This document shows, piece by piece, positions 43,837 through 50,949 of a stretch of 58,714 bases of DNA. The DNA lies in NCBI GenBank assembly GCA_036652055.1, contig JAVVWP010000009.1:1-58714 (forward strand), in the 5' to 3' direction. This DNA is from Fimenecus sp036652055 (lineage in GTDB: Bacteria; Bacillota; Clostridia; Oscillospirales; Acutalibacteraceae). Position numbers and translations under genes: made by a program. Within the stretch, counting starts at the first letter, position 1. Every line of letters starts with the position of its first letter. The notes beneath the pieces were generated by a model. That model saw only the letters and a list, made by a program, of their open reading frames with translations, did not search any database and was not told the origin of the DNA.

Positions 43837-45012
43837 ATGCTTATAATAAAGTTTCTTCGGTATATTTTGGGATATGTTGATTTTACTGCTGTTGGGGGAT
43901 TTCCCGAACGGTTTATTAATCTTTGCACAAATAATAAAATTCCACTTTGGAATCTTAAAAATTCTAAAAGTATTGTGTATGGGACAACTACTATAAAAGG
44001 ATATAAAGCTATAAGGCAATCTGCAAAACGCTCGGGGGTTACGCTAAAAATAGAAAAGAAACACGGGTTACCTTTTTTTGAACATAAAAATAAAAAGCGT
44101 GTCGGGCTTATTTTTGGATTGGCTTTTATAATTATTTTGACGAGCTTTTTGAGTACACGAATTTGGTCTATTGATGTCAGCGGAAATGTGAAAATTGATA
44201 AAGATGAAATTCTAACTGCATTTGAAGAAGTTGGCGTTAGAGTTGGCGCTTCTAAAAGTTCAATCAATCCTAAAGAAATTTCTGATGAAATGGTTGACAA
44301 GATGCAAAATCTTTCTTGGGCAATGGTAAATATCAAAGGCTCGAAAGCATTAATAGAAATTAGCGAAAGCACAATAGCTCCTGAAATAATCGATGTTAGC
44401 GAGCCTTGCAATGTTATCGCAAGCGAAGATGGCGTTGTAACCAAAATTCATACTTTTTCAGGAACTCCAGCATTAGAAATCGGCTCGGCTGTTATTAAAG
44501 GCGACCTTTTGATTTCTGGTGTTTTGAAAAATAAAAATCAATCAGAAAGGCTTATTCACGCTGACGGAAAAGTATATGCAACATCTGATAAAACAATAAT
44601 TAGTACATATAATAATCAAAGCTTCAATAAAATTTCAGAATTAAATACAAAGTATATTCTTTATTTTTTGGGAATTAAAATTCCGCTGACTTTCAATTCA
44701 CGATATGATAATTATTATAAAACAGAAAGCTTTATAAGCAGCAAAAAAACCACTCTGCCGATTGGAATAATCAAAGAAAGCTCTTATAAGACAGAAACAG
44801 AAGAAATAATTGAGGATAAAACTAAGGCAAAGCTTTTATCTGCCCACACATTTGCAATGGCATATAAAAATATAGAAAGTGAATACAAGGTGATTTCGGG
44901 CGAATTTTCAGTGTCTGACACAGATAAAGCGTGTATTTTAAGCGGAAAGTACAAATGTGAAAAAGAAATAGCGAAAAAACAGCCGATTTTTGTAGAAAAA
45001 ATTAGTGACTAA
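43837..45012 (+). CDS. yqfD: Sporulation protein YqfD
   Basis: A 391-residue YqfD. It has a soluble N-terminal part, a transmembrane helix (about 90-112), then an outer region with a POTRA/FtsQ-like stretch (IWSIDVSGNVKIDKDEILTA) and an oligo-binding-like domain. YqfD is needed for efficient sporulation in Bacillus and acts in the mother cell. The frame is open from 43765, but ATG 43837 follows GGAAGGAAAG and begins with the family N terminus (IKFLRYILGYVDF). It forms an operon with yqfC. The next gene in most relatives would be phoH, which here is only a remnant. Confidence 0.92.
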   Translation: MLIIKFLRYILGYVDFTAVGGFPERFINLCTNNKIPLWNLKNSKSIVYGTTTIKGYKAIRQSAKRSGVTLKIEKKHGLPFFEHKNKKRVGLIFGLAFIIILTSFLSTRIWSIDVSGNVKIDKDEILTAFEEVGVRVGASKSSINPKEISDEMVDKMQNLSWAMVNIKGSKALIEISESTIAPEIIDVSEPCNVIASEDGVVTKIHTFSGTPALEIGSAVIKGDLLISGVLKNKNQSERLIHADGKVYATSDKTIISTYNNQSFNKISELNTKYILYFLGIKIPLTFNSRYDNYYKTESFISSKKTTLPIGIIKESSYKTETEEIIEDKTKAKLLSAHTFAMAYKNIESEYKVISGEFSVSDTDKACILSGKYKCEKEIAKKQPIFVEKISD

Positions 45013-45075
45013 TAACAAAAAATGTGTTACAATATATTCATTATCAACAGAATTAGTAATGTAGGTGATTTTTTA

Positions 45076-45218
45076 GTGTTTGAACAGATAATCAGCGTTC
45101 CACAAACTGAACACGCTGTCAGTCTTTTCGGCAGTTTTGATGAGTATATTAAGTTGTTAAACACAAACTGGTTCAAGATATAATTAAAGCTTATGAAAAA
45201 AACGAGGAGGTCAAAAAA
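45076..45218 (+). pseudogene. phoH remnant: both ends kept, middle deleted
   Basis: Between yqfD and ybeY, where Firmicutes carry phoH (about 320 residues), only 143 bases remain. From GTG 45076 one frame reads a PhoH-like N terminus (ISVPQTEHAVSLFGSFDEYI, up to TAA 45181). From 45168 a second frame reads a PhoH-like C terminus (LVQDIIKAYEKNEEVKK) that runs in frame into ybeY. The two pieces meet at about 45160-45170, so roughly 280 codons including the whole ATPase domain are gone. A GTAGGTGAT ribosome site still precedes the start. The identification rests on remembered PhoH termini and on gene order. Confidence 0.8.
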
Positions 45219-45725
45219 ATGACAGATAAAATCAAGGTTATTATCAGCAACGAACAGAAAGACATTAAAATTCCAACAGGTGTAAGAATGCTTGTTAGGC
45301 GTTGCTGTAATGCAGTTTTAATTCAAGAAAATTTTCAAGGTTCTGCTGAAATAAGCGTTACATTTGTTAATGATGAAATGATTAAGGCTCTCAACAAAGA
45401 ACATAGAAACATAGATAGCTCAACTGATGTGCTTTCTTTTCCTCTTGGTGAAGACGGCGTTTATGATGTTAATCACGATACTAACGCTAAAATGCTTGGT
45501 GACATTGTTATTTCAATGGAACACGCAGTTGCACAAGCTGAAGAATATGGGCATCCGCTTCAACGAGAAGTTGGATTTTTAACCGTTCACTCACTTTTGC
45601 ATTTGCTCGGATATGACCATGAGAATGGCGGTCTTGAGGCTGTGCATATGCGTGAAAAAGAAGAAGCTGTTTTGACAAAGCTTGGTCTTAAAAGAAACGG
45701 TAGCTATTATATTGACGGTGAATAA
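45219..45725 (+). CDS. ybeY: Endoribonuclease YbeY (16S rRNA maturation)
   Basis: A 168-residue metal-dependent RNase involved in 16S rRNA 3'-end maturation and ribosome quality control. The zinc site H-x3-H-x5-H is complete: H124, H128 and H134 in HSLLHLLGYDH. The conserved NIDSSTDVLSFPL block lies at 64-76. The ribosome site GAGGAGG is inside the tail of the phoH remnant, so the deletion left translation signals intact. The stop codon is directly followed by the dgkA start. Confidence 0.96.
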   Translation: MTDKIKVIISNEQKDIKIPTGVRMLVRRCCNAVLIQENFQGSAEISVTFVNDEMIKALNKEHRNIDSSTDVLSFPLGEDGVYDVNHDTNAKMLGDIVISMEHAVAQAEEYGHPLQREVGFLTVHSLLHLLGYDHENGGLEAVHMREKEEAVLTKLGLKRNGSYYIDGE

Positions 45726-46211
45726 ATGAGAAATTTGCTAAAAAGCTTTAAATATGCTTTTCGTGGAATTTTCTTTGGGCTTAAATACGAACGCAATATG
45801 AGAATACATTTTGTCGCTATGATTTATATGTATTCTTTTTTGCTTTTTTTCGATTTCTTTAAAGTTTCAGCAGTTGAATTTGCAATTATATTTCTCGCAA
45901 ACGCACTTGTTATTGCAGCAGAGCTTATAAATACCTCAATCGAAAGAACTGTTGATTTGGCGTCAGAAGGTTTTAGTCAAAAAGGAATGATTGCAAAAGA
46001 TACTGCCGCTGGTGCTGTATTGGTATGTGCAATTTTTGCAGTTCTTTGTGGTATCGCAATTTTTTGGCAACCCGAAGCTTTTAAATTAATGTTTTCATAT
46101 TTTGGTGAAAATATTTTAAGAGTGGCACTATTTATGGCATCTGTCGCTGTTGCAACTGTTTTTATCTTTAAAGGATTTTCTAAAAGTTCTAAGCAAGATA
46201 ACGAAGAATAA
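45726..46211 (+). CDS. dgkA: Diacylglycerol/undecaprenol kinase
   Basis: A 161-residue integral membrane kinase of the DgkA family with three to four helices. In Gram-positive bacteria these enzymes usually phosphorylate undecaprenol to recycle the carrier lipid for cell-wall synthesis. The catalytic block LVIAAELINTSIERTVD (61-77) holds the conserved glutamates E66 and E73. It starts immediately after the ybeY stop and ends 30 bases before era, the typical ybeY-dgkA-era order. It is longer than the roughly 120-residue minimum through an extra C-terminal helix and a basic/acidic tail. Confidence 0.93.
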   Translation: MRNLLKSFKYAFRGIFFGLKYERNMRIHFVAMIYMYSFLLFFDFFKVSAVEFAIIFLANALVIAAELINTSIERTVDLASEGFSQKGMIAKDTAAGAVLVCAIFAVLCGIAIFWQPEAFKLMFSYFGENILRVALFMASVAVATVFIFKGFSKSSKQDNEE

Positions 46212-46241
46212 TTCTCCATTTTGAAAGGAATAAACAAATAA

Positions 46242-47141
46242 ATGAATAATCCAAAAACCGCCTTTATTGCTATTGTCGGCAAAGCAAATGTCGGAAAGTC
46301 TACTATATTAAACAAGCTTTTAGGAAGTAAAATCGCAATCGTTTCTAACAAACCTCAAACCACACGAACAAGAATTATGGGCGTTCTTACAACTGATGAT
46401 AACATTCAGCTTGTTTTTACTGACACTCCAGGCTATCACAAGCCAAAAACAAAGCTTGGTGAAAAGATGGTAAAGGCAGTCAGCGACAGCATTTCGGGTG
46501 TTGACTCTTGCCTTTTTGTTGTTGAAGCGAGCGAAAATGGAATTACTGATGCTGAAATTGAGCTTATTGAAAAGTTCAAAAAAGAGAAAATGCCTATTAT
46601 CCTTGCCATCAACAAAATTGATATGGTTAAAAACAAAGACGATTTAATGAAACGAATTTCTGACCTTTCTGCTTTATATAAATTCGCCGCAGTAATTCCT
46701 GTTTGTGCTTTTAATGGAAATGGCATTCCTGCACTTTTAGACGAACTTAAAAAAGAGGCTTTTGAAAGCGAACACTTTTTCCCTGATGACACTTTGACTG
46801 ACCAACCTGAAAGGGTTTTGGCGTCCGAAATTATTCGTGAAAAAATGCTTAGACTTTTAGAGCAGGAAATTCCACACGGAACTGCTGTTTCTATTGAAAA
46901 GATGCACGAGCGTGAGGACAGCGAAATTATGGACATCGAAGCGGTTATATACTGCGAAAAAGAATCACATAAAGGTATAATTATTGGCAAAAGCGGTCAA
47001 ATGATGAAAAAGATTTCTACCTATGCTCGCCAAGATATGGAAAAATTCTTCGGCTGTAAAATCAATTTGCAGTGCTGGGTAAAGGTTAAAGAGGACTGGC
47101 GAAACAGAGAGGGCTTAATTCATAATTTTGGTTTAGATTAA
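46242..47141 (+). CDS. era: GTPase Era
   Basis: A 299-residue Era GTPase that binds 16S rRNA and assists assembly of the small ribosomal subunit. G1 GKANVGKS (13-20), G3 DTPGYHKPK, G4 NKID and a C-terminal KH domain (HKGIIIGKSGQMMKKISTYA) are all present. The GAAAGGAA site precedes ATG 46242. A hairpin follows the stop codon before yqzL. Confidence 0.98.
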   Translation: MNNPKTAFIAIVGKANVGKSTILNKLLGSKIAIVSNKPQTTRTRIMGVLTTDDNIQLVFTDTPGYHKPKTKLGEKMVKAVSDSISGVDSCLFVVEASENGITDAEIELIEKFKKEKMPIILAINKIDMVKNKDDLMKRISDLSALYKFAAVIPVCAFNGNGIPALLDELKKEAFESEHFFPDDTLTDQPERVLASEIIREKMLRLLEQEIPHGTAVSIEKMHEREDSEIMDIEAVIYCEKESHKGIIIGKSGQMMKKISTYARQDMEKFFGCKINLQCWVKVKEDWRNREGLIHNFGLD

Positions 47142-47163
47142 CAGTTTTATTTTTTAGAATATT

Positions 47164-47226
47164 GCCGCCATTAAAGGTTAAATTATAATTAGAATGACTT
47201 AATAATTACCTTTAAAGGCGGTTTTT
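47164..47226 (+). terminator. Hairpin between era and yqzL that holds the yqzL ribosome site
   Basis: Left arm CCGCCATTAAAGGT (47165-47178) pairs with ACCTTTAAAGGCGG (47208-47221) with a single mismatch, followed by T5 like a terminator. The right arm AAAGGCGG is also the only ribosome site for yqzL ATG 47230, so the stem can both stop transcription and hide translation initiation. Confidence 0.7.
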
Positions 47227-47229
47227 AAT

Positions 47230-47373
47230 ATGGATAAAACATTAGAATGGGAAAAATTTAAAAAAAGCGGAAAAATTGATGATTATTTGAGTTTTGCTCA
47301 AAAAGAGGAAAAGATTAATGCGTCAGAACACAAAAGGTCTAATACTAAAGGAACAGAATATAGGGGAATTTGA
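47230..47373 (+). CDS. YqzL family small protein
   Basis: A 47-residue protein whose first 28 residues (LEWEKFKKSGKIDDYLSF and on) match the YqzL family, a tiny conserved protein of unknown role encoded just before recO in Bacillus. Here it has a longer basic tail, because the frame runs 56 bases into recO in a different frame. Its ribosome site AGGCGG lies in the hairpin upstream. The overlap implies translational coupling to recO. Confidence 0.7.
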   Translation: MDKTLEWEKFKKSGKIDDYLSFAQKEEKINASEHKRSNTKGTEYRGI

Positions 47374-48061
47374 CAAGCTCATCACTGTGCTTACAAGTGA
47401 TATGGGCATTGTTAAAGCTTTTGTAAGAGGTGCTAAAAGCCTTAAAAGCAAAAAGCAATCTTCTACCGCTTTGCTAAATTATTCTCGCCTGTCCTTTTAT
47501 AAATCTAAGGACAGCTACATAGTTGATGAGGCTGAAAGCATTGAAGTGTTTTTTTCGCTCCGTGATGACATAATAAAGCTGTCACTTGCTCAATATTTTG
47601 CAGAGCTTGCATTAGAGCTTGCTCCCGAAAGTGAATATTCTAACGAGTTTTTGCGTGTTATTTTAAATTCTCTTTATATGCTTGGCACTGAAAAAAGACC
47701 GTCACTTCAAATAAAATCCATTACTGAGCTTAGGCTTTTGTCAATGGCAGGATATACTCCTAATCTTATTGCGTGTGAGAGATGCGGTGAATTTGAAACC
47801 CCTTTAATGTATTTTGATATGGAAAGAGGGCTTTTATATTGTGAAAACTGTGCCGATGAATATGCTCCGTTTGAGCTTTCTATCGGTATTGTGAGTGCTA
47901 TGAGGCATATAGTTTTTGCTGATATGAATATTCTTTATAATTTTAAGCTACCCGAAAATGAGCTAAAAGAGCTTTCTTACATAACTGAAAAGTATCTGAT
48001 TTTAAAATCAGGAAGAAAGTTTAAAACGCTGGATTTTTATAATTCGATTGTAGAAGAATGA
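47318..48061 (+). CDS. recO: DNA repair protein RecO
   Basis: A 247-residue RecO that anneals single strands and helps load RecA in the RecFOR pathway. It has an N-terminal OB-fold (1-80; TKGLILKEQNIGEFDKLITV) and a helical domain with a four-cysteine zinc site (C153, C156, C175 and C178). The frame is open from 47294, but ATG 47318 after AGAGGAAAAG gives the normal N terminus. It starts inside the yqzL gene and ends at a strong terminator. Confidence 0.94.
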   Translation: MRQNTKGLILKEQNIGEFDKLITVLTSDMGIVKAFVRGAKSLKSKKQSSTALLNYSRLSFYKSKDSYIVDEAESIEVFFSLRDDIIKLSLAQYFAELALELAPESEYSNEFLRVILNSLYMLGTEKRPSLQIKSITELRLLSMAGYTPNLIACERCGEFETPLMYFDMERGLLYCENCADEYAPFELSIGIVSAMRHIVFADMNILYNFKLPENELKELSYITEKYLILKSGRKFKTLDFYNSIVEE

Positions 48062-48096
48062 TATAAAAATACTTGTAATTATTAAAGTTTTCATAG

Positions 48097-48134
48097 TGTC
48101 CTGCCATTTTATTTGTGGCAGGACATTTCTTTTT
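48097..48134 (+). terminator. Rho-independent terminator after recO
   Basis: Ten-bp stem TGTCCTGCCA (48097-48106) with TGGCAGGACA (48116-48125), then a T-rich tail. It ends the ybeY-to-recO unit. Confidence 0.9.
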
Positions 48135-48165
48135 TCCACTTCCTCTAATTGCATTAGGATTGACA

Positions 48166-48212
48166 AAAAAAGTGCCACACTACTAACAACAAGTTAGCAA
48201 TATAGCACTTTT
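48166..48212 (-). terminator. Two-part hairpin terminator for the 59-residue gene
   Basis: Outer stem AAAAGTGC/GCACTTTT (48167-48174 and 48205-48212) and inner stem CTAAC/GTTAG (48183-48187 and 48193-48197). On the minus strand it is followed by a run of T. Confidence 0.75.
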
Positions 48213-48229
48213 ATTTTATAAGTTTAGGA

Positions 48230-48409
48230 TTATACAACTGTTTCAGAAACAAAATTATCATCACAGCAAGTGCATGAAACATAATTTTCAGCATCATTAC
48301 CGATAACAACCTTTTTACTTTCAACATATTTCATAACAATTACATAGGCTGCAAAGCAAGCCCCAAGAACACCAAGAACAATTGCAGCAATTTTAAGAGC
48401 TTTTTTCAT
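48230..48409 (-). CDS. Small membrane protein with a Cys-rich tail
   Basis: Not recognised. It has 59 residues with a basic start (MKKALK), one helix (about 7-28) and an outer tail holding CTCCDD. The start at 48409 follows a perfect TAAGGAGG site. The open frame upstream of it is ignored. The strong ribosome site and terminator suggest a real, well-translated small protein. The cysteines may bind metal or crosslink. Confidence 0.7.
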   Translation of the reverse strand: MKKALKIAAIVLGVLGACFAAYVIVMKYVESKKVVIGNDAENYVSCTCCDDNFVSETVV

Positions 48410-48505
48410 AACAATTACCTCCTTATAAATTTTATAATTCAACAAGAATATTATATCCATTAAATGTTAAAATGTCAATGAACAAACTGTTAAAAATTAA
48501 ATATA

Positions 48506-48883
48506 TTAACTTTTTTTCTTTCTGTTCTCTTTTGACCAAAAAGCGACTGGATTTTTTTCGTACTTTTTAAAATCCTCCTCTGGTATTTGAAACTCAATTC
48601 CTTTATAAAGTAGCCTCTCCTGCTCAATTCTTAGCCTTTGCTTATACATATGCTGTTCTACTTTAATCAGTTTATGCATTCGCATAGCAACTGGAAATAT
48701 CGATATATCAACAAAAATAGGAAATGCTATAATATGAGTTCCCCAAGAACAAAATGTTGCTATTATAAACACTACAAATAGCGACCACAAAGCCATTAAC
48801 GGAATAAACAATCGTGTAACTCTATGCTGATAGATTTCGTCAGCCTTTTTTTGTGCAAGCTCATATGAATATTCATCATCCAT
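48506..48883 (-). CDS. Two-helix membrane protein, paralogue of its upstream neighbour
   Basis: Not recognised. It has 125 residues: a charged N terminus (AQKKADEIYQHRV), two hydrophobic helices (about 25-70) and a charged cytoplasmic tail (YKQRLRIEQERLLYKGIEF, then EEDFKKYEKNPVAFW). The same layout and tail appear in the protein at 48876-49274, so the pair arose by tandem duplication. It overlaps that gene by eight bases and has an AGAGG ribosome site within it. Both helices, the heptad-like RLRIEQERLL tail and the fused gene order suggest a heteromeric membrane complex. Function unknown. Confidence 0.75.
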   Translation of the reverse strand: MDDEYSYELAQKKADEIYQHRVTRLFIPLMALWSLFVVFIIATFCSWGTHIIAFPIFVDISIFPVAMRMHKLIKVEQHMYKQRLRIEQERLLYKGIEFQIPEEDFKKYEKNPVAFWSKENRKKKS

Positions 48884-49274
48884 TTTTATGCCTCTTTTTG
48901 AATAAAAACGCCACGGGATTTACATCATACTTATTATAATCTTCATCAGAAATTTCAATATAAATTCCACGCTGTGATAATTTTTCTTGCTCTCTTGACA
49001 GCCTGAGCTTATAAACATCACTTTCTTCGATTACTACTCTTATAAATTTGTATGTGAAAGCAGCAGAAATTATCGTTAAAAAGCCAAAAAGCACTGCTTT
49101 AAAAGCCATAAAAGAGCCGAAAAAATCCGCAAAAGCCTCACCACTTATTTTGCCAAAAATTAATGTTGCAAGCCCCGAAACAAGTATTGGGATGAAAAAA
49201 GATTTTACTTTTTTAATATATATTTCATCAGCGGTTTTTATGACATCTTCGTAAATCTTTTCGTTTTCGCCCAT
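48876..49274 (-). CDS. Two-helix membrane protein, first of a tandem pair
   Basis: Not recognised. It has 132 residues, the upstream partner of the pair: N terminus IKTADEIYIKKVKSFFIP, helices at about 26-75, then a tail (YKLRLSREQEKLSQRGIYIE, DEDYNKYDVNPVAF) that aligns with the second protein without gaps. The identity is modest, so the duplication is old. The start follows TAGGAG. A copy of the intergenic repeat family and the rpsT terminator lie upstream. Confidence 0.75.
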   Translation of the reverse strand: MGENEKIYEDVIKTADEIYIKKVKSFFIPILVSGLATLIFGKISGEAFADFFGSFMAFKAVLFGFLTIISAAFTYKFIRVVIEESDVYKLRLSREQEKLSQRGIYIEISDEDYNKYDVNPVAFLFKKRHKNG

Positions 49275-49399
49275 AATAAAGCTCCTATCTGTTTATATCC
49301 GCACTAAAATAATAGGTGTATACTTTCAAAATAATCATATCATTTTGAAAATCGTTTGTCAATCATATGAATGAAAGGGGTTGGTTTGGTTTTGCTTGT

Positions 49400-49480
49400 T
49401 TCTATTTTGTCCCCTCCTTCAGTCAACTGCGGTTGACAGCTTGCCTTAAGAGGAAGCGGAAGAATTCCTCCGAGGGAACG
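49400..49480. repeat. Dispersed intergenic repeat, variant copy
   Basis: Same layout as the units at 39658-39851, but the first hairpin is GTCAAC-TGCG-GTTGAC (49422-49437) instead of GGCATT-TGCG-AATGCC. The loop is kept and both arms have changed together. The second hairpin is present with a bulge. It fills most of the 271-base gap between the membrane-protein pair and rpsT. Confidence 0.8.
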
Positions 49481-49484
49481 GGAA

Positions 49485-49520
49485 AAACAGCAAAACGCCA
49501 CCGACAAAAATCGGTGGCGT
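49485..49520 (-). terminator. rpsT terminator
   Basis: Ten-bp stem ACGCCACCGA (49495-49504) with TCGGTGGCGT (49511-49520), followed on the minus strand by TTTTGCTGTTTTT. Confidence 0.92.
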
Positions 49521-49545
49521 TAATCTTTAACAAAAAGCCAAAGCT

Positions 49546-49803
49546 TTAAGCTTTGTTTGCCTTGCAAACAAGGGCGGACTTTTTACGAGCAGCATTATTT
49601 TTATGAAGAAGCCCTTTTGCACAAGCTTGGTCAATCTTCTTAATTGCTGCAGTAACGAGAGCGTCTTTATCTGCTGCACTACTTTCAATAGCAGTGTTTG
49701 CTTTTTTGATAGCTGTTTTAAGTGCTGAATTCATTGATTTGTTTCTTTGAGCTCTTGCACCGTTAACAATAACACGCTTTTTAGCTGATTTAATATTTGG
49801 CAT
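49546..49803 (-). CDS. rpsT: 30S ribosomal protein S20
   Basis: An 85-residue S20 that binds 16S rRNA early in small-subunit assembly. The protein is basic and helical, starts PNIKSAKKRVIVNGARAQRN and has the usual KTAIKKANTA and HKNNAARKKS segments. The length is normal. It is monocistronic, with a GGGAGGTG ribosome site, its own promoter and its own terminator. It is divergent from gpr, the common Firmicute order. Confidence 0.97.
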   Translation of the reverse strand: MPNIKSAKKRVIVNGARAQRNKSMNSALKTAIKKANTAIESSAADKDALVTAAIKKIDQACAKGLLHKNNAARKKSALVCKANKA

Positions 49804-49884
49804 ATGTCACACCTCCCTTAGTTGCAGCCTGCAAACCATAGCAAGCATATTTGGTCAATAATTATCAATACATTAACGCTCTAT

Positions 49885-49913
49885 ATATTACCATTGTTTT
49901 ATAAAAAATGCAA
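49885..49913 (-). promoter_or_regulatory. rpsT promoter
   Basis: On the minus strand: -35 TTGCAT (49908-49913), 17-base spacer, -10 TAATAT (49885-49890) preceded by TGG. The leader of about 75 bases has a weak hairpin that could allow autoregulation, which is not proven. Confidence 0.65.
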
Positions 49914-49981
49914 GTTTTTTTTAGAATTCATCAATAGATTTTCCTATTTTGTCAATAATAATATAACAGGAGGTCAAAAAT

Positions 49982-50854
49982 ATGGATTTTAGAACAGATT
50001 TAGCGTTAGAAATGGCAGAAAATATCGATATTTCAAATACGAAAGGTGTTATTGTTGATAAGTATAAAAATGGTAACTGTAATATCACCGAAATTGAAAT
50101 TGTCGATGCACAGGGCAGTGAAAAAGTTAAAAAACCAATTGGAAAATATATTACAATTGAACTGCCCGAATTTTCACACGATTCAGAAATCTTTGACGAA
50201 AGGCTCAAAATTGTTTCTGATTTACTCAAAAAGCTTCTTCCAAAAAACGAAAATGGCATTTTAGTTTCAGGTCTTGGAAATGACACCATAACGCCTGACG
50301 CATTAGGTCCGAAATCAGCTAAAAGAGTTTTTTCAACACGGCATATTGATAATAAGCTTAAATCAGAACTTGGATTTTGCGAATTAAATCCTGTATCTGC
50401 TATTACTTTTGGCGTTTTAGGGCAAACAGGAATTGAATCTTGTGAAATTATTAAAGGCATTGTTGACACAACAAAACCATCAGCGGTGATTATTGTTGAC
50501 GCTCTTGCTTCTCGTGAAATTTCAAGGCTTGGAACAACAGTGCAAATAACAAATACTGGTATAACTCCTGGCAGTGGTGTTGGAAATGCAAGGGCAGAAA
50601 TAAGTGAAAAAACTTTGGGCGTTCCTGTTATTGCCATTGGTGTTCCAACTGTTGTTGACGCAATTACTCTGATTAATGACCTCACAACAAAGCGGGAATT
50701 TGATGAAGAAATTAAAACTGCAAGTGCTGATATGATGATTACTCCTCGTGAAATTGATGTTATTATTGAACGAGCTTCAAGATTTTTAGGGCTTTCAATT
50801 AATTGTGCGTTGCAACCTTCTATCGAACCTGAAATACTATTTAATATCGTATAA
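49982..50854 (+). CDS. gpr: Spore protease GPR
   Basis: A 290-residue germination protease that degrades small acid-soluble spore proteins when spores germinate. It is made as a zymogen under sigma-G. The N-terminal RTDLALEMAE motif is the family processing region. The core blocks LVSGLGNDTITPDALGPKSA, VLGQTGIES and NTGITPGSGVGNARAEIS are well conserved. The start follows a strong AGGAGG. A 254-residue open frame on the opposite strand is a shadow. spoIIP follows after 95 bases, the classic gpr-spoIIP pair. Confidence 0.96.
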   Translation: MDFRTDLALEMAENIDISNTKGVIVDKYKNGNCNITEIEIVDAQGSEKVKKPIGKYITIELPEFSHDSEIFDERLKIVSDLLKKLLPKNENGILVSGLGNDTITPDALGPKSAKRVFSTRHIDNKLKSELGFCELNPVSAITFGVLGQTGIESCEIIKGIVDTTKPSAVIIVDALASREISRLGTTVQITNTGITPGSGVGNARAEISEKTLGVPVIAIGVPTVVDAITLINDLTTKREFDEEIKTASADMMITPREIDVIIERASRFLGLSINCALQPSIEPEILFNIV

Positions 50855-50864
50855 TAAGCTTATC

Positions 50865-50894
50865 CATCACATATATATTATTAACTATGTGATG
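50865..50894 (+). other. Inverted repeat between gpr and spoIIP
   Basis: Nine-bp perfect arms CATCACATA (50865-50873) and TATGTGATG (50886-50894). There is no T-run, so it is more likely an RNA hairpin or an operator than a terminator. A second stem (GGCGTA/TACGCC) lies just before the spoIIP ribosome site. Confidence 0.5.
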
Positions 50895-50949
50895 AAAGGC
50901 AGTGGCGTATAGTAAAAGGTCTTAAATTTTACGCCTATTGGTGAGATAA

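Noticed and set aside
43815..44444. 209-residue minus-strand open frame
   Set aside because: It is antisense to yqfD with no family signature and no promoter or ribosome site.
46436..46990. 184-residue minus-strand open frame
   Set aside because: It is antisense to era, Ser/Ile-rich as expected for a mirrored conserved gene, and has no support.
49921..50685. 254-residue minus-strand open frame
   Set aside because: It is fully antisense to gpr, a well-conserved gene, and has no recognisable domain. It is a codon-bias shadow.
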